Source of the DNA: Chondrinema litorale
Lineage (GTDB): Bacteria > Bacteroidota > Bacteroidia > Cytophagales > Flammeovirgaceae
Assembly (NCBI RefSeq): GCF_026250525.1
Contig: NZ_CP111062.1
Coordinates: 41,717-105,716, forward strand
DNA length: 64,000 nucleotides
Direction: 5' to 3'
The position numbers and the translations under genes were made by a program. This document shows, piece after piece, positions 55,908-64,000 of the stretch. The notes under the pieces are model-generated. The model made no database searches. It saw only the letters and a list, made by a program, of their open reading frames with translations, and had not been told where the DNA came from. Each line of letters opens with the position of its first letter. The stretch's first letter is position 1.

Positions 55908-58124
55908 ATGAAAGATCATAAGAGAGATACTATTTCTATGGTATTTATTCAATTCATTATTATAGGCGTTTTGCTTGTAATTTGGCTAATAGAAATGAAC
56001 CTAACAACTGATGAGTTTCTAGCAATCTATCATCAGATTCCTGTAGAAATCATTAAGAAGATCTTTTTGATGTTAACTTTTCTGTTGCCTTCACTCAGTA
56101 TTTTTATAGCCTGTTTGCAAAAAAGTAGTAAAACAGCATCACTCATTACTACAATATTGGCTATTGCTTTATATACTATCATCTTTATTTATTTTCCAAT
56201 AATTCTTCCTTTTGGGTTATTTTTTTTATTGATGTCTCCTTTGATTCTAGTGGACATGCAAACTGAAAACAGCCCTGAAACTAAAATTAAATTACCCACT
56301 TTTATCTATCAAGATATTATTACTACTACTTTATTAATTCTTGGTTCAGCTTTCATATTGATTGAAAGCTATGTTCTTTATTCTGGTTTGGTCACAGTTT
56401 TTTTTGACTCAATAATTTTTGTAGTTCTTAAATTAATAATATTGATTGCCTTTGCATTTAAATGGAAAAGTCATTGGCAACAATATGGAGGTAATATTTT
56501 TTTAGGGGTTATTTTATTGGTTGCAGGAGTAGTAATTCAAATTAATTATTATAGTCTCTTGCATTATATACATCAGGGGTATGATTTGATTATTTATAGT
56601 TTGATGTGGCTGATAAATATTCTGGGGATTATAGCAATATTTAATTTGCATGATCATAAACGGAAAGTCAAATTCAAAATACATCGAAAGGTAAATTCCC
56701 ATATGGCCTTATCAATGAAATATCTTCAGGGAGGATGGCTAAATATCACTGACTGGACAAATCATATACTTTTAATTGGTGGATCTGGATTTGGTAAAAC
56801 CACTATATTAAAGCAAATCGTTCATAGTTTCATTTTAAATAAAAGATGTGGAATAATAGTAGATTACAAGCAACACGACATTGCTGAAACAGCCTATGCA
56901 ACTTACTTGGAAAAGTATGGTAAATACAATTTGTCATACCCATTTTATTATTTGTCATTTCATAATCCAGAACATTCATTAGGATGCAACCCCCTTAAAG
57001 AAGTAGATAATATGGCTAAAGCAAAGCTAGTAGCTATGACTCTACATAAAAACCTAGCCAGGGCAGAAGATACAGGAAATGCTTATTTTTCTGATTCGGC
57101 AGAGAGTTTACTTGCTGCTATCATTTTCTTTTTAAAAGAATCATATCCTGCTTATTGTACCATTCCTCATCTTATTCGCTTAGTATGCCATTTTGAGTTA
57201 GAAAAAGTATTACCAATGATGGCTGAAAATATTGATATCCAACCTATGGTTGCTGATATTAGAAGTTGTATTACCAATGGTGCAGGTGAACAAGCTAGTG
57301 GTACCTTGGGGAAACTGCGAAGCTTTCTTACCAAGATTGATGATAAACCTTCTATGTATTTGCTTACACGCAATGACTTTTCTTTAGATCTAAACAACAA
57401 TGTGAATGGTGGAGTTTTGGCAATTGGGTGTAATGAAGATATGCAAACAGTTTATTCCCCATTGATTTCAACAATTGTATCAATAGGCATGAATAAGATG
57501 CGAAACAGAGGGAAAAGAGAATGGTTTGTGCTCTTTGAAGAACTGAGTAAATATATCATTCCTGACTTAAACCATATACTCACCACAGTAAGAGAAGGTG
57601 GAGGTAGTATAATCGCAGCATTGCAAAATAGCCATACTTATGGATTAGAATTAAAAAATACGGCGGAAGAGTTCTTTCAAGGTTTTTATAACTTGATTGT
57701 TATGAACTCAAAAGGGAAAACTGCTAAAGAAATGAGTGAGATATTTGGGGACGATGAGGTAGATGAAAAAAGTGAGACTAAACAAAAGGGGAGTGATAAA
57801 ACAAGTAGTACTACCAGAAAAGTAAATAAACCTAGAGTAAAGCCTGGTGAGTTTAGTGATTTAAGGAAAGGAGAGGTAATAGCATCTACCCAAACTAAAG
57901 AGGGCTATAGGTTACTCTCTAAAGGCAGGCTAAAATATGTTCAACACCCTTCCAAGAAGATAGGGAATGATCAATGTGATGCAGTAGACTCAGATGATTT
58001 TGAGAATAAATTATCAGTTGTACAAAAAAAGATTGTTGATGAAGTAGAATTGATTGTAAATGATGCTAAAAGTTTTTGCTCAGGTCAAAATAATAGACAA
58101 TCTGTAGCTCAAAAAGCTAATTGA
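55908..58124 (+). CDS. type IV coupling protein (VirD4/TraG-like)
   Basis: 738 residues. About seven or eight membrane helices fill residues 1-240, more than in classic VirD4. The ATPase domain has Walker A GGSGFGKTT (291-299, K297) and the TrwB/VirD4 blocks GIIVDYKQHD, YFSDSAESLLAAIIFFLK, VREGGGSIIAALQNS and YNLIVMNSKG. It docks the relaxosome on the T4SS and pumps DNA. Overlaps the relaxase region; an in-frame TTG start there would overlap its TGA. Confidence 0.9.
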   Translation: MKDHKRDTISMVFIQFIIIGVLLVIWLIEMNLTTDEFLAIYHQIPVEIIKKIFLMLTFLLPSLSIFIACLQKSSKTASLITTILAIALYTIIFIYFPIILPFGLFFLLMSPLILVDMQTENSPETKIKLPTFIYQDIITTTLLILGSAFILIESYVLYSGLVTVFFDSIIFVVLKLIILIAFAFKWKSHWQQYGGNIFLGVILLVAGVVIQINYYSLLHYIHQGYDLIIYSLMWLINILGIIAIFNLHDHKRKVKFKIHRKVNSHMALSMKYLQGGWLNITDWTNHILLIGGSGFGKTTILKQIVHSFILNKRCGIIVDYKQHDIAETAYATYLEKYGKYNLSYPFYYLSFHNPEHSLGCNPLKEVDNMAKAKLVAMTLHKNLARAEDTGNAYFSDSAESLLAAIIFFLKESYPAYCTIPHLIRLVCHFELEKVLPMMAENIDIQPMVADIRSCITNGAGEQASGTLGKLRSFLTKIDDKPSMYLLTRNDFSLDLNNNVNGGVLAIGCNEDMQTVYSPLISTIVSIGMNKMRNRGKREWFVLFEELSKYIIPDLNHILTTVREGGGSIIAALQNSHTYGLELKNTAEEFFQGFYNLIVMNSKGKTAKEMSEIFGDDEVDEKSETKQKGSDKTSSTTRKVNKPRVKPGEFSDLRKGEVIASTQTKEGYRLLSKGRLKYVQHPSKKIGNDQCDAVDSDDFENKLSVVQKKIVDEVELIVNDAKSFCSGQNNRQSVAQKAN

Positions 58125-58156
58125 AAACAATTAAATTCATTGTAATAATCTCACTA

Positions 58157-60919
58157 ATGCTTAGACATGTTTCAAGAGATTGGAAAGACTCCGATACTCA
58201 GAAAGCTCAAAAACAGTATTTTAAAGAACATCTAAACTATCATGAGGAAGGTGGTAGTTCACAAGGTAAGTGGGTGGGTAAAGGAGCGGAATTATTAGGT
58301 TTAGTAGGTGCTGTAACAGAAGAACAGTATGATTCTTTAGCCATGAATCGGCATCCAGTAACTAGAGAAAAACTTAAAGTGAGGGATATTAAACTTCCTA
58401 GGTTAAATGAAGAGTTGGTAATAGCTCCTCCAAAATCAGTTTCAATTGCATGGGCCTTACTAAAAGATGATAGTATAAAGCAAGCACATAGTGAAGCTGT
58501 AGAAACTATGTTGAAATATATGGAATTAGAAGTACAGGCAAGAAAAAGAGCTGGACTCAAAAAAAATACTTTTGCCAATGAAGATACTGGAAATTTATTA
58601 TCGAGTGTATTTAACCATGATACAGCAAGGGCAGTAGGTAATCATAAAGAAGATATGTTTTTGCATAGTCATATTTTGCTTTGGAATTATACTAGAAACT
58701 ATGACGGTATATGGAAAGCAGCAGAATTTGGAAATGTAATCTCGAACTTATCCTATTATGAAGCCATTTATCATTCGACGCTTGCTGAACATTTGCAACA
58801 ACTAGGATATGAAATTCAACGGAAAGGTAAGAAATGGGAGATTAAGGGCTTTTCAGAAGCATTGATTGAAAAATTTTCTAAGAGAAGCACACAAGTTAAA
58901 AATGCAGAGATGAAATTGCAGCAAGCAAAAGGACGACTACTTTCAGATAAAGAACGAGACAAGTTAGGAGAGTTTACCCGAGGTGAAAAAATTAAAACTA
59001 AAGAAGTTTTATTAATGAAGAGTTGGAAAGCTCAATTAAGTAGTAACGACAGAAAGCAACTTAAGAAGATTAAAGAAAATAGGTTAAAACAATTTGTAAA
59101 AAATCAAAATGATAAAGTTTCTCAGCAATACTATTTAAAACAGAGTGTAGCTGCTCAACGATCTTTGAACTATGCTATCGAATCCAATTTTGAACGAAAT
59201 AGTGTAGTAAAGAAAGGTAGATTTATGGCTGATGCCATTATAAATGGAATTGGTAAAACTACTGTAAAACAGATAGAGATCGCTAGTATAGAAAACCAAA
59301 GATTGAAATTTGGGAAAGATTATAAAGGAGTAGCAGAAGTCACTACGATAGAGGTTATTAAAGAAGAGCTTAAAATCCTTTCTGAATTTCAAAAAGGATT
59401 AAATATTTTAAATCCTATTGTTAAAGATGCTACTCAATACCAATTTAAGCATGAATTTTTGCAGAAAGAATGTAAGGAAAACCAAGGTCAACGAGCAGCA
59501 GTTAAGCATGTACTTTCTTCAAGAGATAGATTTACTTTAGTGAAAGGTAGGGCAGGAGTGGGTAAAACTACTTCTTGTCAGGAATTACGAGAACTTTTAG
59601 GAAAGGATTTTATGGCATTTGCTCCCACTACCAATGCTGTAGATGTACTTGTAAAAGATGGATTTAAAAATGTGAACACTACTCAAATACTTGAGAAGTC
59701 GACTCATTTACAAGAAGAAGCTAAAGGTAAAGTATGGCTTATTGATGAAGCAGGGTTATTAGGTGGAAAATCTATGTTGAAGATAGCTCAGTTAGCTGAA
59801 AAATGTAATTCTAGGGTTATACTTATGGGAGATGAAACCCAACATGAATCTGTAGTTAGAGGAAATCCCTTTCGAATGGTTTCTAAGTATATGAAAGATT
59901 CTGTGAGTATAGCAGAAATTAATCACATATGGAGACAAAAGGGGGATTATAAAATTGCAGTAGAAGCAATCACTCAAGGTAAGATCAAGGATTCATTAGA
60001 TCAGTTAAAAAGACTTGAATGGATTCATCAAGAAGGAGATAATATTTATAAAGAGGTAGCAAAACAATATGCTAACTTATCAGAAAAGGGAATGACTGTT
60101 GCTGCTACCGCACCTATTCATAAAGAAAAAAATCAAATATCTTTTGCAATTAGGCAGGAACTGAAAGATCGAAAATTCTTAGATAATAAAGATAAATCTT
60201 TGTTTGTCTACAAGTCTAAAAATTGGACAATAGCAGAAAGAAAAGATACAAGTAATTATGAAAGAGGTCATATTATTCAATTTATTCAAAACTCAAAAGG
60301 AATAGATGGAATAAAGCAGGGATTTGTAAAGTCTAGTAGGCATGAGGTAATAAGTATAGATCATAAAGGTATTTTTATAAAAGATTTGAAAACTCAAAAA
60401 AAAGCTGTCTTACCCATTAGTGAGGCCATTAAATTTAATGTGTATGGAAAGGAAAAAATGGCAGTTGCAAAAGGTGAGATGATAAAAATAAATTTCAACT
60501 CAAAAAAAGATGGAGTATATAATGGTCAGATTCTTAAAGTGAAGGCATTTCATAGCAAAGAGTTAGAGTTTGAAAATGGAATAAGGCTTCCAAAAGATTT
60601 TGGTTTTTTAGATTATGCATATACTCGTACTTCTCATAGCATTCAGGGCAGTACCTTAAACTATGTTATTCCTGTAATATCAGGAGATAGCCACCAGGCT
60701 GCAGGGTTAAAACAGTGGTATGTGGATGTTAGCAGAGGAAATAAAGGTTGCCATGTGTATACTGATGACGTTGAAAAACTAGAAAAATCAATCAGTCGAG
60801 ATCAAAACCAAAAAGCAGCTATTGAGATGAAAGTAGAAACAAAACAAACAATGAATAATAATTCATTAGTAACTCTAAATAATAATAATACTCTAAGAAA
60901 TATGAAATCTCGATTATAA
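58157..60919 (+). CDS. MOBF-family relaxase-helicase (TrwC/TraI-like)
   Basis: About 920 residues from the ATG at 58157 (the TTG at 58121 would add 12 residues). N-terminal TrwC relaxase domain: YFKEHLNYHEEGG with candidate catalytic tyrosines, GKWVGKGAELLGL, and the metal triad H154 (FNHDTAR), H170 and H172 (LHSHILLWN). The spacing between the first and second His is longer than in TrwC. The helicase part has Walker A GRAGVGKTT (464-472) and Walker B LIDEAG (D530, E531), plus the RecD2/TraI motifs YAYTRTSHSIQGST and VDVSRGNKG. It nicks oriT and unwinds the transferred strand. Confidence 0.92.
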   Translation: MLRHVSRDWKDSDTQKAQKQYFKEHLNYHEEGGSSQGKWVGKGAELLGLVGAVTEEQYDSLAMNRHPVTREKLKVRDIKLPRLNEELVIAPPKSVSIAWALLKDDSIKQAHSEAVETMLKYMELEVQARKRAGLKKNTFANEDTGNLLSSVFNHDTARAVGNHKEDMFLHSHILLWNYTRNYDGIWKAAEFGNVISNLSYYEAIYHSTLAEHLQQLGYEIQRKGKKWEIKGFSEALIEKFSKRSTQVKNAEMKLQQAKGRLLSDKERDKLGEFTRGEKIKTKEVLLMKSWKAQLSSNDRKQLKKIKENRLKQFVKNQNDKVSQQYYLKQSVAAQRSLNYAIESNFERNSVVKKGRFMADAIINGIGKTTVKQIEIASIENQRLKFGKDYKGVAEVTTIEVIKEELKILSEFQKGLNILNPIVKDATQYQFKHEFLQKECKENQGQRAAVKHVLSSRDRFTLVKGRAGVGKTTSCQELRELLGKDFMAFAPTTNAVDVLVKDGFKNVNTTQILEKSTHLQEEAKGKVWLIDEAGLLGGKSMLKIAQLAEKCNSRVILMGDETQHESVVRGNPFRMVSKYMKDSVSIAEINHIWRQKGDYKIAVEAITQGKIKDSLDQLKRLEWIHQEGDNIYKEVAKQYANLSEKGMTVAATAPIHKEKNQISFAIRQELKDRKFLDNKDKSLFVYKSKNWTIAERKDTSNYERGHIIQFIQNSKGIDGIKQGFVKSSRHEVISIDHKGIFIKDLKTQKKAVLPISEAIKFNVYGKEKMAVAKGEMIKINFNSKKDGVYNGQILKVKAFHSKELEFENGIRLPKDFGFLDYAYTRTSHSIQGSTLNYVIPVISGDSHQAAGLKQWYVDVSRGNKGCHVYTDDVEKLEKSISRDQNQKAAIEMKVETKQTMNNNSLVTLNNNNTLRNMKSRL

Positions 60920-60935
60920 ATGAAGTCAATATAGG

Positions 60936-61931
60936 TTATAAATTCTTGGCATTTAGAAGATAATTATGATTTAAAGTAAGTGTAATATCTCGTCCTCCAT
61001 CCTTCTCAATTAAATGTAAAGAAAGCTTTTTACTATCCTGTAAGGTGAAATTTTTGAAAACATAAATGGTATGTAGTGGAAATCCTCTTTGAATGTTTTC
61101 TGATTTTTGATTATAGACAAATACAGGATCATGTTTTATTTCTGTTACAGTTTGTCTTTTTATTTTGCTTTTTTCACTAGAAATAAATAAAATATCCCCT
61201 CTCAGATTAAAAGGAATATTAGACAGATTATTCAAATAGACATGAATATAGGTATACTCACCTGAAGTATAAGGATAACTTACAGCAAACTCTATCCTCA
61301 TATCTCTTTTAGCAGTTGCAGTTTGAAATTTTTCTTTCTGTATAATTTGCTCACAGTAATTATCAAATTTACTAGTATTATTATTTCTCCTTTCAGAGGT
61401 TGAATTAGAAAAGGCTGTTGTATTAGTTGTTATTTCATGAGTTAATGGAGCGGTATTTTCAGTAATGCTATTTGTAATAACTTTATTATTACCAGCCGTT
61501 TTATTATTATAGATAGCACTATTTCTTTCAATATGGGAAAAAAGTTTTTTAGGAGTTTCCTTATATACAAGGATAAACATGTAGATACCAGTAGTTGTTT
61601 CTACATACAAATTAGCATTTGGTAATTGATTGGTATTGGCATAAAGATATATTTTATTGTGATCGATATTTAATCCTACTTGCATCACAGAGTCTACCAT
61701 AAAGCCAGATTCATCATAAACGGGAGAAATTGCTGGCAAACATTCTGTATGAATGATAGAATCTTCAAATAATAAATGGGTAGTAAAGTTGGTAGCTACA
61801 AATACAGTATCATATGCATTTGCAATAAATGTTGGAAAGAAAAATGAGAGTAAAAGAAGTACTACTCTAAAAAAGAAGTTTTTAACACATACTTTCAGCA
61901 ACAATAATTTATCCTCAAAAAGAAATCTCAT
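60936..61931 (-). CDS. traN: TraN-like conjugation protein (DUF4138, VirB9-like)
   Basis: 331 residues from the ATG at 61929-61931. Signal peptide (RVVLLLLSFFFPTFIANA), then FVATNFTTHLLFEDSIIHTE, the start of DUF4138, a Thr/Asn-rich linker with repeated NT.T segments, and a second beta domain (YTYIHVYLNNLSNIPFNLRG; KIKRQTVTEIKHDP). In most Bacteroidetes elements traN follows traM on the same strand; here it is the reverse-facing neighbour of the relaxase, 16 bp away and convergent. Confidence 0.75.
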   Translation of the reverse strand: MRFLFEDKLLLLKVCVKNFFFRVVLLLLSFFFPTFIANAYDTVFVATNFTTHLLFEDSIIHTECLPAISPVYDESGFMVDSVMQVGLNIDHNKIYLYANTNQLPNANLYVETTTGIYMFILVYKETPKKLFSHIERNSAIYNNKTAGNNKVITNSITENTAPLTHEITTNTTAFSNSTSERRNNNTSKFDNYCEQIIQKEKFQTATAKRDMRIEFAVSYPYTSGEYTYIHVYLNNLSNIPFNLRGDILFISSEKSKIKRQTVTEIKHDPVFVYNQKSENIQRGFPLHTIYVFKNFTLQDSKKLSLHLIEKDGGRDITLTLNHNYLLNAKNL

Positions 61932-61953
61932 GAGCAATAGGAATTAAATAAGG

Positions 61954-62307
61954 TTATTGATTTATTTTGATAATTTCAGCCATTAATAAATTTAGTGCAT
62001 CTTTAGTAGAATTGGTATATCCTTGCTGATTATCTGTTACAATTGTAAAGCCTCTTTTAATGGTGTCGTGTAAAGTTTGTATTTCTTGATTTAATTGATT
62101 GATCTTTAGTGTTTCACTTTTTAGGTTTTGTACAGCTTCAGTTAAAGAAGAAGCTTTCGCATCAGCGGGATCAATCCCAGTTTTTTCAAAAAACTGGATC
62201 ATGTCTATAGTGAATTGCTTAATACTTCTTTTATGTCTTTTTGCTAGAAGCGTTAAATTTTTGTGAGTTTGTACATCTAATTGGACAGGTTTGTATATAG
62301 GATTCAT
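61954..62307 (-). CDS. BfmA/BtgA-like ribbon-helix-helix mobilisation protein
   Basis: 117 residues from the ATG at 62305-62307. The N-terminus (YKPVQLDVQTHKNLTLLAKR, HKRSIKQFTIDMI) is a ribbon-helix-helix pattern, followed by FFEKTGIDPADAKASS and a coiled coil (LKSETLKINQLNQEIQTLHD), as in the small mobilisation accessory proteins BfmA/BtgA of Bacteroides plasmids. It starts 22 bp before TraN, so the two may be cotranscribed. The direct repeats upstream could be its binding region. Confidence 0.7.
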   Translation of the reverse strand: MNPIYKPVQLDVQTHKNLTLLAKRHKRSIKQFTIDMIQFFEKTGIDPADAKASSLTEAVQNLKSETLKINQLNQEIQTLHDTIKRGFTIVTDNQQGYTNSTKDALNLLMAEIIKINQ

Positions 62308-62317
62308 TTTAAAGATA

Positions 62318-62589
62318 ATTATAGAAAAAAATATAGAAAAATTATAGTCAAAAAGCGTTCTAGAAGTATCTGAGGAGCTTATTTCCTCAAAAAGATATAA
62401 ATTAAATATAATCAAAAATATAATTATAGTCCCATATTATAGGTAAAAATAGATCTACCATCTTTTTTTGCGAAATATTATAGAAGAAAATATAGAAAAA
62501 TTATAGTCAAAAAGTGGGCTGAATATATCTGTAAGGGCGATTTTCTCAAGAATATATATATTGAATATAATCGAAAATATAATTACAAT
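62318..62589. repeat. pair of 113-bp imperfect direct repeats (candidate oriT/operator)
   Basis: Copies 62318-62430 and 62477-62589 are in register at offset 159. The best-kept core is TATAGAAAAATTATAGTCAA plus AAAG; the other end is AATATAAT-C-AAAATATAATTA. The motif ATTATAGTC occurs three times, and A+T content is extreme. Both copies lie upstream of the ribbon-helix-helix gene. No gene is seen in 62308-62761. Confidence 0.6.
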
Positions 62590-62704
62590 ACTAGATATTT
62601 CATATCTTCAAATGAAGAAATAAGTCACACTTTTGTAAAGTGCTGGTATTCAGTGTGATAAGTGGTTTAAAGATTATTTTACAGAACTTCTTAAAATTCC
62701 CGAT

Positions 62705-62746
62705 AGACTGCCCAAAATATATTAAAAATATATAAGGGGGCAGTCC
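62705..62746. repeat. inverted repeat at the transposase 3' side
   Basis: GACTGCCC (62706) and GGGCAGTC (62738) with an A+T-rich centre; the flanks CGAT/ATCG extend the pairing. Could be the terminator or an end feature of the IS110-family element. Confidence 0.4.
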
Positions 62747-62761
62747 ATCGATTTCTATGGT

Positions 62762-63754
62762 TCAAACAAGTATAAACCTATAATTTTTTTCATATTTCCT
62801 GTCTTCTTTGATGCACTTGAATATCCGATGAATGAGCTTGTTCCTGATGTTATTCAATACCAACATTTTTTTCTTTCCTTCTCCTACCTTTTTTAGATAA
62901 TAATCATTGAGTTCACCTTTCATCTGTGTAGCAGATAAGGCAGACATATGTAGAAGTTCCTTCATTTTCTTATTGGCCTGATTGCTGACTCTTGGTTTTG
63001 TATAGATACTACTTCCTGAACTATGCTCGAATGGGACAACTCCACAGTAGCAAGCGAATTTTTTAGCATTGTCAAAATCCTTGAATTCATTGGTGTATAC
63101 CAGCATTTGCCATGAGGTAACCTTTCCGACACCAGCCACAGAGACAATAATATCATGTAGCCTCTTTAGATTACCATCATCCTTTATGAGAGCATCTATC
63201 ATTGCTTCTACCTTTTTTATCTGGTTTGCCAGTTCTTGTATCACTTTGGTATTGATAGCTTTGGTATCCTTGTCTAATATAGAGCACAGTTCAGTAGCTG
63301 GTACTGATATCATCTGTTTTGCTTTGAGTAGTCTGGCTCTTACAGAAACCAATTGTCTGAGCTTAACCATCTGTTTTCTGGGAGCTCGCCATAGAATGGC
63401 CTTATCTTGAAACCTTTGGGCATACTCAGCAATACGTAGTGAATCTATCCTGTCATTTTTGCCTCTACGATTACCCAAAGACTTTTTAATGTTGATCGGC
63501 TGTTCAAGCCATACCTGCCATTTTTTACCATAGAGTATCTCTAGTAGTAGCTGTGTGTATATCCCAGTATGTTCTATACATAATAAAGTATTTTTAGGCA
63601 AGAGTCCCTGACCTTTCATGTCTTTTATGAAAACAACAATATCTTTTTTACTATTCGTGTAACTGCCTAGATAAAACAGATGTCCTTCTTTTGAAATAGA
63701 GACATCAAAGGATTTCTTGCTTACATCAATTCCTACAGAATGCATGATTTTCAT
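62762..63754 (-). CDS. IS110-family transposase (DEDD type)
   Basis: 330 residues, complete. N-terminal RuvC-like DEDD domain: first Asp in SVGIDVSKKSFD, Glu in LCIEHTGIYT, and the D-x-x-D pair in GKNDRIDSLRIAEYA. C-terminal Transposase_20 domain: SVAGVGKVTSWQML, YCGVVPFEHSSGSSIYTKPR with the catalytic Ser. Such elements lack inverted ends and use a bridge RNA from a non-coding flank to pick donor and target. The element extends past the window on the right. Confidence 0.93.
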   Translation of the reverse strand: MKIMHSVGIDVSKKSFDVSISKEGHLFYLGSYTNSKKDIVVFIKDMKGQGLLPKNTLLCIEHTGIYTQLLLEILYGKKWQVWLEQPINIKKSLGNRRGKNDRIDSLRIAEYAQRFQDKAILWRAPRKQMVKLRQLVSVRARLLKAKQMISVPATELCSILDKDTKAINTKVIQELANQIKKVEAMIDALIKDDGNLKRLHDIIVSVAGVGKVTSWQMLVYTNEFKDFDNAKKFACYCGVVPFEHSSGSSIYTKPRVSNQANKKMKELLHMSALSATQMKGELNDYYLKKVGEGKKKMLVLNNIRNKLIHRIFKCIKEDRKYEKNYRFILV

Positions 63755-63789
63755 ATCTTTAAAGTGTTTTTTGTAAATGGAGCTTTTTT

Positions 63790-63945
63790 CAAACCCTTTA
63801 ATGGAATGGGACGATCTTTAAGGATTCCCAAATTTCTATCTGAAACCTGCTCCTAAAAATTACTGATAGGGATCGAATCGATTGGTGGGCCTTCATCAAC
63901 AATGGAATCCCAGGAGAAATGATGATTCACCCTATCAGTTTACTT
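63790..63945 (-). ncRNA. candidate IS110 bridge RNA (upstream non-coding end)
   Basis: The non-coding stretch upstream of the transposase (63755-64000) is structured on the minus strand. Outer arms ACTGATAGGG / CCCTATCAGT (63862-63871 with 63930-63939) enclose a further GAATC / GATTC pair and a large loop; a second fold pairs GGAAT with ATTCC around 63801-63828. Two internal-loop hairpins are what the bridge RNA of IS621-like elements looks like. Position and structure fit, but loop guides cannot be confirmed because the element's far end lies outside. Confidence 0.4.
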
Positions 63946-64000
63946 TTTAAATCTAAGAAAAATTATATACCACAAACCTAAAGGGAGAGATGTCTGTATA

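Overview
The window looks like an A+T-rich replicon of a Bacteroidota bacterium, most likely a Cytophagales/Flammeovirga-like marine lineage; genus cannot be fixed from sequence alone. Support comes from C-terminal type IX secretion (T9SS) sorting domains, an OMP_b-brl-type TonB receptor, a two-component propeller/Y_Y_Y histidine kinase, -7 promoter elements of the TAnnTTTG type, and a Bacteroidetes-type conjugation operon (traE, F, G, J, K, M, N).

Layout. 1-8.9 kb: a partial amidohydrolase, then a minus-strand block (response regulator, histidine kinase, PAP2 phosphatase, PepSY-like lipoprotein, TonB-dependent receptor, HD hydrolase, PAP2-glycosyltransferase fusion). Tandem 11-bp-phased TTCTAAATTT motifs lie before four of its genes and are probably the operator of its own regulator. 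8.9-10.2 kb: non-coding, with a PepSY-TM pseudogene. 10.2-29 kb: miscellaneous chromosome-like cargo (TraB/GumN, WG repeats, TlpA thioredoxin, S33 hydrolase, BLUF photoreceptor, macro domain, large sensor kinase, CGNR regulator with EamA exporter, DinB, metallophosphoesterase), with gene relics and dispersed short repeats between. 29.6-32.7 kb: a T9SS-exported lipase interrupted by a -1 frameshift, and a small lipoprotein.

33-62.3 kb is a plasmid backbone: an iteron origin (11 direct iterons in groups of 7, 2 and 2 at about 20-21 bp pitch), a Rep_3 initiator, ParA and ParB-like partition proteins, a giant Ig-repeat T9SS surface protein coupled to a PKD lipoprotein and a TraO-like barrel, two AntA/AntB-type paralogues, an intact IS1595-family element with an 8-bp target duplication, a membrane-anchored AraC-type regulator, and a T4SS operon ending in a VirD4-type coupling protein and a MOBF (TrwC-like) relaxase-helicase. 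traN and a BfmA/BtgA-like ribbon-helix-helix protein run the opposite way. Two 113-bp direct repeats precede the latter gene and are a candidate oriT or operator. 62.7-64 kb: an IS110-family element with a structured upstream region that may encode its bridge RNA.

Taken together the window is best read as part of a large self-transmissible plasmid or chromid, or an integrated plasmid, joined to chromosome-like genes. The least familiar parts are the combination of a Bacteroidetes T4SS with a MOBF relaxase and a T9SS adhesin, the paired AntA/AntB-like proteins with a shared C-terminal domain, and the operator-linked TCS/TonB/PAP2 regulon.
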